This document shows, in pieces, positions 1 through 9,103 of a stretch of DNA of 64,000 bases. The translations under genes and the position numbers were made by a program. Source of the DNA: Sordaria brevicollis (taxonomy: Eukaryota; Ascomycota; Sordariomycetes; Sordariales; Sordariaceae); assembly GCA_033439795.1 (NCBI GenBank), contig JAUTDP010000011.1, positions 62,001-126,000 on the forward strand, written 5' to 3'. The notes below the pieces were generated by a model. The model did no database searches. It was not told the DNA's origin and was given only the letters and a program-made list of their open reading frames with translations. Every line of letters begins with the position of its first letter. The first letter of the stretch is position 1.

Positions 1-762
1 AGCGCCATATCAAAGCAATTGAAGGCTTCTGAATGGACCAACAAGAGGATGGCGCACAAGGCTTCCCAGCGCAGCGAGCCATTGCGGTTAGACTGGTTGA
101 GGAAGGTTTCCACGTTTTCAGCAGAGATGTACGTGTTCTGTGACGAGTCTGGTGTTGATAAGAGGGACGGTGCTCGTCGTACTGGATGGGCACCAAAGGG
201 TATGGCACCAGTTGCAGAGAGTGCGCTCACCAGGGGGAAACGGTTCCATCTATTGCCAGCAATAACTGTGGATGGCCTCATCGACGTGTTGTGTTATAAG
301 GGAGCAACAGATACGACCGGTTTTATTGCTTGGTTGGAGGAGGAGGTGTTGCCTAAGATGAACCCGTTCCCTGGTCGTTATAGTATATTGGTGATGGATA
401 ACGCATCATGGCACAAGGACCCCGCCATCAAGACCGCATGCGACAACAGAGGTGTGCTGTTATGGTTCTTGCCGCCATATTCACCAGACTTCAACCCCAT
501 CGAGGCATACTTCAGTGATGTGAAGGCCTGTATACGACGGCAATACCAACACGCTGGCGGTGATACGCTGAGCAATGAAGAGTTTAAGGCGTTCTTGGAG
601 GGGGTTGCGAGGGAGGTAGGGCAGCGGGTCGATGCCATACGCGGGCACTACCGCCAGGCAAACGTGCCATTCCGTGACGACGTCGATAACCGTGAAAAAG
701 ACTACGTTGCGTTGTATGGGGACCAGCTGCACGAGTTGACAACGACGGGAACAGTCGCATAA
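1..762 (+). CDS. DD34E transposase (IS630/Tc1/mariner, DDE_3 type), 5' partial
   Basis: The frame is open from the first base of the window, so the N-terminal DNA-binding (helix-turn-helix) part is missing and no start codon can be chosen. What remains is the catalytic domain. The first Asp is in the segment FCDESG (codon at 142-144), the second Asp is in VMDNASWH (397-399), and the catalytic Glu is in PPYSPDFNPIE (502-504). Thirty-four residues separate the second Asp and the Glu, the DD34E spacing typical of Tc1-like and IS630 enzymes. The family cuts and pastes DNA at TA-rich targets through two-metal-ion catalysis in the nucleus. The frame ends cleanly at TAA without internal stops, so this part of the enzyme looks functional. 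The neighbouring accessory gene ends about 200 bp downstream on the opposite strand. The RIPed copy at 41377-42135 preserves the same layout but is broken. Confidence 0.85.
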   Translation, partial: SAISKQLKASEWTNKRMAHKASQRSEPLRLDWLRKVSTFSAEMYVFCDESGVDKRDGARRTGWAPKGMAPVAESALTRGKRFHLLPAITVDGLIDVLCYKGATDTTGFIAWLEEEVLPKMNPFPGRYSILVMDNASWHKDPAIKTACDNRGVLLWFLPPYSPDFNPIEAYFSDVKACIRRQYQHAGGDTLSNEEFKAFLEGVAREVGQRVDAIRGHYRQANVPFRDDVDNREKDYVALYGDQLHELTTTGTVA

Positions 763-964
763 GGATGTTGTTTTGTATGGTAGATGTACTGTTTTGAACA
801 TGCTCAAAGTCGACCGTTGTCGAGTTACGAAAAAAAAAACCCGCAAGGTGTAAGATGTACCAGACGTGCCAAAAGTGCCAAATCTGCCATCAGAAGTGTA
901 AAAGTATTATTATCTGTAATAATAGATCGAAGTGTAGAATCCCCCTCTTGTGTAAAAAAATCCC

Positions 965-3754
965 TCAAAGCTCGTCATCATCATCAGCCTCAGTCGCAGT
1001 CTCGTCGTCGTCGTAGTCGGTACGCGGGCCATCATCCGGATTGGTCTCCTCATCATCGTTGATGAAGCTGGTATAGATGGTGTCGTCGTCATCTTCTTGT
1101 TCTTGATCGTCGTTCTGTTCGATGGGGGGTGGGCCGCGGTGGTTATGAACGTCTTGCCAAAGCGAGTCTTGGGGGATGGACGAGTCTGGTGAACACGGCT
1201 GTTAGCAAATGCTATAGATCAAAAAAACGGATGGGGTTTACCTTGTGATAATAACTTGGGATCTATGGTTTCGGGTGGCGGGGGTGCTGGAGCCTGTTGC
1301 TTGGGAGCTGGTGCCGCCTGCGGTGGTGGTGGTGGTGGTGGTGGTGGTGACGACGACCGCTGTATATAATCCCTCTCGAGATGGAGAAATTCTTTGATCC
1401 CTTTCTTGATTACCATATAGATACCCTCATCAACTCCATGAGCAAGATACCACTGCTTGGGGAGGTCGCGCGCGTGGTGGAGGGAGAGCCGACCGGATAT
1501 GAGGGATTTTTGGATACTGAACAGCGCGTCACGCAAACCCTGGTTTTCGTTGGTTCTGGGCGCGTGTCGAAATATCAACTGCTTCATGAAGTCGGTGACA
1601 AGGGACTCTGATGGTTTGTTTGGCGGTGATGAGGGTGGAGGGGAGGAGGGTAGAGGGTCGTTGTCACCAACTCGACTGCTGCCAGCGCGGGAGCTGGTCG
1701 CGGTCGCGGTGGGCAAGGTAGGTAAGGTAGGCTCAGCTACCATACCCATATTGCCCATATTACCCATACCCATATTGCTAACGTCAGTGAAGGTTATAGG
1801 GGCCGTAGCTGGCAGCGTGTTACCATTGTTACTACCCTGGTGACCGTTCTGGAGACTGATGTTGAAAACTTGGGGCATGGGCATATATCCCACCCCACCG
1901 CCACCGCGCTTCGACCCCGGTGCGCCATATGGCAGAAACTGTTGAAATGGCTGTAGATTCGACTGCTGAATCATTTGCGTGCCGGAGGATGAGGAGGAGG
2001 ACTCGTGTTTAGAGTCGAACCAACGCCCTGTGATGGAGGCTGGAGGCTGGTTTGTGGTGGCGCGCTTGTGAGCAATGGCGTGTGCCCAGTCGATGAGGTC
2101 TCTTGGGGTTAATGGGTAGTGGTGTTTTGAGTTGGGAAAAAGAAAACACCAGTGATACTCGTTGCCTTTGCGGTAGTTTTTACACTCGCGACCCTTATCA
2201 CATCCCCATGCCTTGCCCAGATCTTCATATATTAGAGTAACCCGTTCTTTGCCCTGGCGTGCCTCCTCACGATCGCGTGCGCGGCGCGCCATGAGCTCCT
2301 CCACCATCGAGTTGGTCGTGGTCTTCTTCTTGTTCGATTTGACGGATTGTTTGGAAGTGCTGGCAGGTGCGGTCGACTGTCTGGAGCTACTGACAGGAGT
2401 GCTGGAGCCGGCGATGGTGGGCGTGGCAGGTGTAGAGGACTGGCGCAAGGAGGAGAGTTGGCGAGGTTGTGACTGCGACCGTGACTGTGACTGCGCGAGC
2501 TTTTCAGTAAAAGAGGTGACTCTAGAAGGTGTTGGTGTGCCCATAACAGAAACAGTGCTTTGCCGCTGCTGGAATCCCCCAGTTATACGAAGGTGGGCAG
2601 TAACCGTGATAAAATACCGCTCAGCGGGCTCCTCAAGCAGGCTGCGCAGCACTCTGGCGGTATCACAAAACCCAAACGGTGTAACTGGGTCATCCTTCTT
2701 AGGCAAAACGCGTAGTTGGAATAGCGTCGTGCCTTTCCTGTTCCTGGCTGTCTCCAGTATACCAGCCGACCAGTCTGCGTATTGTACAGAGATGGTGGGA
2801 TCCATACCCAAGAGCTCGCACTCGTTGCGGGCAGCATCCATGATACCATTCTCGACCTCTCGCACTCGACCCAACAGAGTGAGGCCAAGGGTACCAGAAT
2901 CGTCATCGGCATTGACGGTGCCATCAGGATCTCTCTCGACGGGGACCCGGTCGTTCGAAACGAGGGTAGGCAGTTTGCCAGGCTTGACCGACAGGCGGTT
3001 GAATTGTATATCCGCCACCCACTGAGCATTGTATGTGAATAGGATATTCAGAAAATCTGGAATCGGCGGCGGCGCTGGGGGAACCGAGGCTGACTTGCGC
3101 GATTTTCTGGCAACACGAGGGGACCGAGGAGAGGGCGCGGCGCGAGGTGTCACCTTGATGATCTCGACCTCGTCTTGTTGATCTTCTTGTTGGTCTTCTT
3201 GCTGTTCATCGTGGTCCTCCTCCTCTGTTATGCCGTTGGCCGTGCTTGCGCTTGCGTTGGAGGCTGATCGAGGACGACGAGGTTGAGGTCGAGGAGGGGG
3301 GCGGTCGAAGAGGAGGGAGCGGGTGCCTTGAGCTTGACCTTCAAGCTAGATGTGGTACGCTGGGTAGGCTGCTTGCCAGCAGTAGTGCTCCTCTTCAATT
3401 TGACGGTCGTTTTTTTATTCTTGTTATTATTCTTGAGAACAATGCGGGGGGCTCGAGTAGGCGCTGGTCTTCCTGGGGTCCTCTCGTCATCCCCATCCCC
3501 GTCCCATCGTCTCGCTCCTGTTCTCCTCCGCTTTCAAACTCGGCATTGATCTCTCTTAAGCGGGCGCTGGGCTGTGACAGCCGCCTCGAACGTCGGCGGT
3601 TGTCATCGTTGTTGTCGTTGTCGTCGGCGGCGCGTTTTTTGGGAGGCATGGCGGGAGCGGGGGCAGCGGTGCCAGGTGCAAAGCGGACTCTGAATGGACT
3701 AGCGGGTTGACTGGGATCCCTCAGTATTGATCTTGAACGACGCGGGGTATCCAT
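965..3754 (-). CDS. Transposon accessory protein, multi-exon, with a frameshift in this copy
   Basis: Function unknown. The start is the ATG at 3754 (MDTPRRSRS); the N-terminal part is basic and low-complexity. The central part (about 3080-1245) is a long open frame with a conserved-looking core beginning DFLNILFTYNAQW, a possible zinc-binding patch (GCDKGRECKNY..YHWCF..KHHY, about 2120-2200), Ser/Pro-rich linkers and a poly-Pro tract near 1325-1350. A canonical intron at 1241-1186 (GTAAAC donor, GCTAAC branch, CACCAG acceptor) joins it to a last exon (1185-965) encoding a strikingly acidic tail rich in Asp/Glu (EDDDDTIY, DYDDDETATEADDDDEL). Near 3503 a run of C is one base shorter than in the RIPed sister copy; the longer version keeps the N-terminal frame open. 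The join between about 3230 and 3160 is also unresolved (another intron or frameshift). The gene runs convergent to the transposase. It could be a DNA-binding or anti-silencing helper, but nothing in the sequence proves either. Confidence 0.6.
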
Positions 3755-3860
3755 ACGAGCTCAGAGCAGTAATCAGAATGTAAATACCCTCAGATTTGGT
3801 GATAATATGGGAGTTCGAAGGTTTGGGGTTGTCACGTATGAACAGATTTTACGTGTGTGT

Positions 3861-3916
3861 CTGTAAAGGGGGTGCCCGTGCAAAGTGGGGACTGACACCT
3901 CGTTTTCAACACACAG
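3861..3916. repeat. Right terminal inverted repeat of the un-RIPed transposon
   Basis: This segment matches, in inverted orientation, the left end of the RIPed copy at 40859 (TGTGTTGAAAACGAG, then a stretch ending near GGGCACCCCCCTTTAC), and in direct orientation the right end of that copy at 45216-45270. About 50 bp are shared, long for a simple mariner but within the range of Tc1-type elements. The TIR tip is followed here by TGGTAGG. Confidence 0.8.
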
Positions 3917-4346
3917 TGGTAGGTCGAAGAAGGGTGCTGAGTAAGGCCCCCCACAGCCCCTGGCGTCACCTATGGGATAGCTATGAGCACCTGGCGGAGA
4001 TTTCATTCAACACTCAGTATGCAAGTGCCACGTCCAAGACAACCTTCTCCGATCAAGATATGCACAAAGGGTTTACCAATTTTTTCCATTATTTTGCTGC
4101 CTATTGAAGGATCACTTGGCGAGGAGCACGCGAGGATGTGATTGTGAGCCGCATGCCTCCTGCCTGCCACCCTGGTATGTCCCACCATCAGCACTACCTT
4201 TCCATATGAATCCCTTCAATTCTCGACGTCTTTTCCATCGTCGACTACCATAGCTTTATTCCTTCGTTTAATTCCCCCTTCATGTTTCCTTGCCATGATA
4301 TATTCCTCCTTGTCATCGTGCCCTTTAACCTCCTCTTTCTAAGGGC
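3917..4346. other. Transposon flank and 3' region, no gene seen
   Basis: Unique-looking DNA between the transposon end and the secreted-protein gene. Normal base composition, no RIP signature. Only the 3' untranslated region of the next gene is expected here. Confidence 0.5.
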
Positions 4347-4940
4347 CTAGGCACATCCATTAGGCCTATTACTCATGCACTGCGTCGTGCAATGATTATT
4401 CTTCCCAACCCTCGTGTTCCTGGTCAAGCCGCTGACCATCCACGTGTCCCCCTCCAAGAAGTCGCAGTTGGTCCAGACGGCATACGCCGCAGGCTTCAAC
4501 GAGTCCAGAGCGTACTCGCTGGACGAAACTCCCTTTTCCCAGGAGATGCAGCAGCGGTTTCCGCCGTTGCCGTTGTTGGTTCTGCAGACGTCGGTGACCT
4601 TCTTGTCGAACTTTCCCGGCATCTGGTTGAGGTCGTTGATGAGGTCAAAGCAGACGTCGCGGACGGCGGCGAAGTCGCGGCGGCAGATGGGGTCCAGGCC
4701 GCTGTTGGAGTTCTTGCAGTCGTTGGCGTCCTTGTCGGCCGACATGGTTTGGGAGCCGTACCAGGTGAGGGTTCCGCCGTTGTCGGATGTAGTGGTGCTG
4801 TTGAGGATGACGAGGCCGGGGGGCACGTCGTCGGTAGTGAGGTATTGATGGGTGGGTGGTGCGACGCCGACGGGGGAGGCCGAGGCTGTGGCCATCATGA
4901 GCGTGGACACCACGAGGGCGAGGACTTGCTTGGGGAGCAT
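4347..4940 (-). CDS. Small secreted cysteine-rich protein
   Basis: The 197-residue frame begins with a clear signal peptide: MLPKQ, then a hydrophobic core VLALVVSTLMMATASA, with cleavage likely after ASA near residue 22. The mature part holds ten cysteines, enough for five disulfides, including an adjacent pair (RCCISW) and a C-terminal cluster (CTTQCMSNRPNGCA). No transmembrane segment follows the signal, so export to the cell wall or medium is inferred. The spacing and the CxxxSNRPxGC ending recall a family of fungal secreted proteins annotated as WD-like; I assign that loosely. The gene is intronless. A TATA-like CTTATACG lies about 40 bp upstream of the start. The transposon end sits only 430 bp beyond its stop codon. 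Function unknown; a role as wall protein or effector-like secreted protein is a guess. Confidence 0.7.
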   Translation of the reverse strand: MLPKQVLALVVSTLMMATASASPVGVAPPTHQYLTTDDVPPGLVILNSTTTSDNGGTLTWYGSQTMSADKDANDCKNSNSGLDPICRRDFAAVRDVCFDLINDLNQMPGKFDKKVTDVCRTNNGNGGNRCCISWEKGVSSSEYALDSLKPAAYAVWTNCDFLEGDTWMVSGLTRNTRVGKNNHCTTQCMSNRPNGCA

Positions 4941-7900
4941 GTTGATTGGACTGTTTGAGTGAGCTTTTTGTGCTCGTATAAGCTGCTTGTTGGGTTAGGA
5001 TCGGTTTACCTTTACTTGATGGTGGCTGGGGAATTTGCAAATTCTTGATCTCGGTTGAGAGTGTGTGCCTTGCAGACTTGCAGTTCCAGTTGTTGTTGTT
5101 TCTCTCAAAACCGAAAAAATTTCCCGCCCCCTTCCTAAGAATTTATAGGCAAGGAAAAAGGCCCCCGTGCCCCGTCCCCGTCCCCACAGCTCACATTCAC
5201 TTCAATGGCGTGTACCCACATGGGTAGAGGTAGGTTCACTGCGCAACCCTTCATCTCAAGGTTGGGAGAAGGCGGTAAAGGTTGTTAGTCCTCCATTCAC
5301 TCTCCATCAGCCACGGTCCCATCAACCAACGCAACAAATTAATCCCCTCAAATTTCAGCCAACAGCGAAGTTAATCTCGAAGTTTGGTACCAACGGGTCC
5401 AACAGAAGGCGTTGGAATGTTGGTCAGTCCCTTTCGGTCCCACCAACGTCTAACGCAAAAGTGAAGGTGAAGGTGCCGAGGCAGTTTTGGGACTCTGAGG
5501 TGACACGGCGGGCTTGACAGTGTTAGTTTTGGGGAATGAACTTGCGTTCGAAGTTGGGGATCAGTCCTGTCCCGGGTTATTTATAAACGGTAAATCCTAG
5601 GGATTTACGCCTAGTCCCGTTATATTTAACATGATCTGTCTATGATACCTTCACTTGTACAGGGGCAGAGACCGAAACCTCATCCTCAAACCCCCTTCAC
5701 GTAGAAGACTCTCATCCAGACTAGAAACGTCCTTGGTAATCCCAAGCGTTTCCCGTGCAGGCAACCCCGAGTTCGCCCAAGGTCCCGTCGCTTCTCCCCC
5801 ATCCCAACCCCCCTCGGCTGGTGCCTCTAGTAGCGGTAGCGGTAAAGGGAAGGGCGAGGCGGAGACGATGGAGGTGATGGATATGGTTATATATATTCAA
5901 AGTAGGGTTGTGCAAAATATGTTGTAGATGGGTGTTATCTTCGCTTCGAAGTTCGAGTACTGAACCTAAGGAACGGACCGAACGGTTGAGTGCTGAAAGT
6001 CGAGTCACTGTCACTATCACTTCCATGTCCCTCGGTTGAAGAGACTTTTATCGAGAACTCGAGTCAACAAGAGAAAGCGACGACTCGAGGAGGGACTGGA
6101 TGGCAGTACATTCCAATCCTGGTTTGTTTGTTTATTAGCTTGGTCAGTACCTGTTTGTAGCTGTCCCAGAGGCTGGGCTATATGGACGGAATAAAATCGG
6201 TAAAATTGACATCTGGTAAGGGCATTGCAATGTTCCGAAAATACCTATTCAACGACTTCATTATACCTCAACTGGAGCAAAAGGTATTAGTAAGATGTAG
6301 AAAAGGGCTGTTGGAATTGACCAGAGGAATCCCAAGCTAATAAATAAATAAACTAGTACTGGATTGCATATGCCATTGCCTTTTTTTGCAAAAAAAGACG
6401 GGAGGACGTCAAGAAGGTGTTTTTCCTTCCCCATGCGTTTACGGTCATCACCAGCGCGGGATGTTTCTTTCATCAAGATTTACTTATGACCTGCCGGCCT
6501 CGCTTTGTTATATAGGTAACTGGAGGAAAAGACATGAAATTTTGTCATAACATGGACGAAGAAAGAGACGTCACATTACTGAATGGTAAGAAAAACCAGT
6601 ACTGCAGATGAAAAGCAGCATGATAAAGGTCTAGACCAGAAGAAAAGGGAAGAACAGAAACCAAGTTGAACAAGCTCTAACTTTCCACTGGGAAAGCGAA
6701 TGAACTGGCTGGTGGTATTTGGATTCCTACTTTGAATAGATTCCACCGAAGTTACCGAACTGTGTTGTCGCTGAACAACGGCGTACATTTTCGACTTGGC
6801 TACCGTAACCTCTTACAAGTACGCTGTTACGATATATAACCCTTCTCCATACACACTTTGTTCGAGGCAAATGTGTCCTCGCTGTCTTCGTTCCGTTCGA
6901 CGATTTGTTTCTGTGTCGATGTATCACGGGTTCAACACTGCTGCTGTAGCGCCGGGACGGGATGCTGTTGAAACATCCATGGGATCCGGAAGTGAGAATC
7001 ATTATGAGTCTTGTACCATCTTCACATGGGAGGGACTGTAATGATATCCAATTCATCTGTTTTGTAATGTGCTCGAAAGATGGAAGAAGAAAGAGAAGAT
7101 GTAGTGAATGACTTAGGTTTTATTGGGATGGTGGACACTGAGCCACTGTGATGCTCTGCGATTTCGGTTCAAAATTCAACAAGGTTTCGCACAAGGCTAG
7201 GTTCTGAATGCATCCAGAATTGCGATGAGAGGTTTCTTTGGTGAATGAATGTGAATGGGGTTTAGGTTGATTGTGTGTGAGAACGGAGAGAAGGTCGAAT
7301 TGAAGCAAGATGGAAAAGTGAAAGGTGTGAATGGAAATGCATGCGCTGAAATTTGGCTGCCAGGGCGCTGTAGCAAACGGCAGGAGTCAGGTTTGGCAAT
7401 GGCCCGCAATTATGACTCCACTCCAGACCAATTCGTTTGCCATGATTGGTCAATCCCACAAACCTTCAAGCTTGGATTCTTGGAAAGCTCCAGCTTGAAT
7501 GCAATTGTTGTCCGTCTCTGGATTCAATTCTTCTTGCATTGCATTCACTTTCATTCTCTCCACACAAAACACCCAACCGTCCAAATCTTTTCTCGCCTTT
7601 TTAAGCATCGTTCTTTCTATCAACCGTCAAGGCAATTCGTCCATCGAATTCCTCTCCTACACTCTCTTGGAAAGCTCACCTGTATAAATACCAAGCAACT
7701 CAGGCTTAAAATTGGACCTCTCATCACTCCCACGGCATCCGTCACCGAGCTAGGCCTCGACCACAACATCACCAAGTAAACGAACCCCCACGGGATCATC
7801 GTCATAGTGGGGTGCGCCGGACCCGTTCGTGTCTCCCCACCGGCCACAGTGGACGTTTCCGGCATCCGGGCCCAGACTCCCGTTTCCGCCAAACTCGCTC

Positions 7901-8026
7901 CCGCTCCCTCGTTCCCGTCCCAAGCTGCAACTCTCTGTCAGGGACCCTTGCACAACCAACCCACCGGGCCACCCTTTCTTTCCTACCAATCGGATCTATT
8001 CCTTTTTCTTTCAAAACTCTAAAAAG
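4941..8026. other. Long intergenic region, no convincing gene
   Basis: About 3.1 kb lie between the divergent secreted-protein gene and Med18. The open frames seen here are short, mutually overlapping and lack start context or codon bias. A perfect 17-bp palindrome-like site, TAAATCC-TAG-GGATTTA, lies at 5591-5607. Pyrimidine-rich DNA at 7540-8020 looks like promoter and 5' untranslated sequence for Med18. Confidence 0.4.
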
Positions 8027-8875
8027 ATGCCCGTCGAAGTCTTCCTCACCACCGTCGTCAGCGAGGCCGACACCACCAAAGCCCGCTCCGTCATCCACGG
8101 CTTCACCGAGACGCGCTCCGTCACGCACCGCTACACGCGCGTGCGCCACCTCCGCCGCCTCGACCTCAACGTCCGCGGCATCCCCATCCTCAAGTCTCTC
8201 CAACAGTCCTCCTCCAACAACCCCAGCAGGCCCGACAGCCTCCCACAATGGCAGGAACTCCACACAGCGCTGTCTAGACAGCAGTACATGCTGACGGAGC
8301 GCCTCGACGTGACGCAGGAAGTCGAGGCCGCCATGACCACCGGCCAGGCAGTTCCCCTCTCCGAGCAAACGCAAAAGGGAGAGCGGATGATGCGCTGGAA
8401 CGATTTTCCCGACCCTCCCAACCCGCGCGTCGCGCAGACGGTTATGCAGCGCAAGCAGATTGAGATTCGCGAGCCGGGTTCTTTGTTGGAGCAGCACCTC
8501 GCCGATTCGGGCTTCAGCGTGTATAACGAGTACATCGAGGAAGCTTACCACTGGTGGCACAACAACAACCTCGAGTTTGTGCTCTGGAGGCAGTACTACG
8601 ATCTTCCGCAGCAACCTCTTTCCATGGTCCAGGCCCCCGACCAGCCGGTCTGGAGTGTCCCCGACCTGAGCAAGATCTCCCCCGTCTCGCCCTTCTGGAT
8701 GCTGAACGTCCGCGCCTTGGTGGATGCCACCCCCGTGGACAAGATGGCGGAGAGGATGGCGGAGGCGCATGCCAAGTTGGGTAAAGTGGAGAAGGACCTG
8801 GAGGGCGTGTTCAGTTTCATGGTGTTTGATCGCAGGGCGTTGGATACGAGGTATACCGGAGAGGAGCAGCAGTAG
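8027..8875 (+). CDS. med18: Mediator complex subunit 18 (Srb5)
   Basis: The 282-residue product is a Mediator head-module subunit that, with Med20, helps couple activators to RNA polymerase II in the nucleus. Recognition rests on the fungal Med18 pattern. The N terminus is MPVEVFLTTVV followed by a helix and TRVRHLRRLDLNVRG. Mid-protein comes a long hydrophilic loop, then HLADSGFSVYNEYIEEAY. The C-terminal beta-barrel segments include PFWMLNVRALVDA, then a helical stretch and LEGVFSFMVFDRRALDTR. I chose the ATG at 8027 (AAAAAGATGC, A-rich context) over an in-frame ATG at 7829, because the family begins at MPVEVF and the upstream segment is low-complexity Pro/Ser. No intron is needed. The TAG at 8873-8875 is immediately followed, in the same frame, by 75 further sense codons of strongly acidic sequence (described separately), so the true C terminus is uncertain. 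Confidence 0.85.
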   Translation: MPVEVFLTTVVSEADTTKARSVIHGFTETRSVTHRYTRVRHLRRLDLNVRGIPILKSLQQSSSNNPSRPDSLPQWQELHTALSRQQYMLTERLDVTQEVEAAMTTGQAVPLSEQTQKGERMMRWNDFPDPPNPRVAQTVMQRKQIEIREPGSLLEQHLADSGFSVYNEYIEEAYHWWHNNNLEFVLWRQYYDLPQQPLSMVQAPDQPVWSVPDLSKISPVSPFWMLNVRALVDATPVDKMAERMAEAHAKLGKVEKDLEGVFSFMVFDRRALDTRYTGEEQQ

Positions 8876-9103
8876 GGTGCTGAATCTCCTCCTGAACATG
8901 ACGCTGCGGGACAGGATGATGCCACGGACACACCAGACACGCTTGGAAGGGGGCAAGAGGAAGAGGAAGACGAAGAGGATATGGCGGATGATGATGATGA
9001 TCATGATGATCATGATGTCAGCAGGGATATGACTGACCAGGAAATTGAAGATATGATGGAACAAATGGATGTCGATACCACTGAGAAACGGAAGAAGGAT
9101 TAG
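8876..9103 (+). other. In-frame acidic extension after the Med18 stop codon
   Basis: After the TAG at 8873-8875 the Med18 frame stays open for 75 codons to a TAG at 9101. The encoded tail is not random: it starts GAESPPEHDAAGQDD, runs through EEEEDEEDMADDDDDHDDHD, and ends in TDQEIEDMMEQMDVDTTEKRKKD. That is an acidic, helix-prone nuclear-protein-like ending. The codon before the stop is CAG, and TAG differs from CAG by one C-to-T change, so CAGCAGCAG-GGT is a plausible ancestor. Alternatives are stop-codon readthrough or splicing. The only in-frame GT..AG intron I found that removes the stop (8822-8875, 54 nt) would delete FDRRALDTR and lacks a branch site. Confidence 0.5.

Larger units (their letters stand above)
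1..3916. mobile_element. Tc1/IS630-like DNA transposon, un-RIPed copy (right part)
   Basis: The block holds a DD34E transposase on the plus strand and a convergent accessory gene on the minus strand, and it ends in a terminal inverted repeat whose core is CTCGTTTTCAACACACAG. The left end, about 520 bp further on, lies outside the window. A full-length relative at 40859-45267 aligns along the whole block (window base 1 matches about 41377; 3913 matches 45267), but that copy is saturated with C-to-T and G-to-A changes, while this one keeps normal base composition. The flanking target duplication could not be resolved because the left end is missing. A low CpA-to-TpA burden implies that this copy has not passed through RIP, or arrived afterwards. 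Confidence 0.85.

Noticed and set aside
2213..3025. 270-residue plus-strand open frame
   Set aside because: Antisense to the transposon accessory gene, with no domain of its own.
7829..8026. Upstream in-frame ATG as the Med18 start
   Set aside because: It would add 66 Pro/Ser-rich residues unlike the family; the 8027 ATG has better context and begins with the conserved MPVEVF.
8822..8875. In-frame 54-nt intron that would remove the Med18 TAG
   Set aside because: It has GT..AG ends and fits the frame, but lacks a branch site and would delete the conserved FDRRALDTR block.
7802..9064. 420-residue minus-strand open frame
   Set aside because: It is the antisense of Med18 and its leader; composition is typical of a shadow frame in GC-rich coding DNA.
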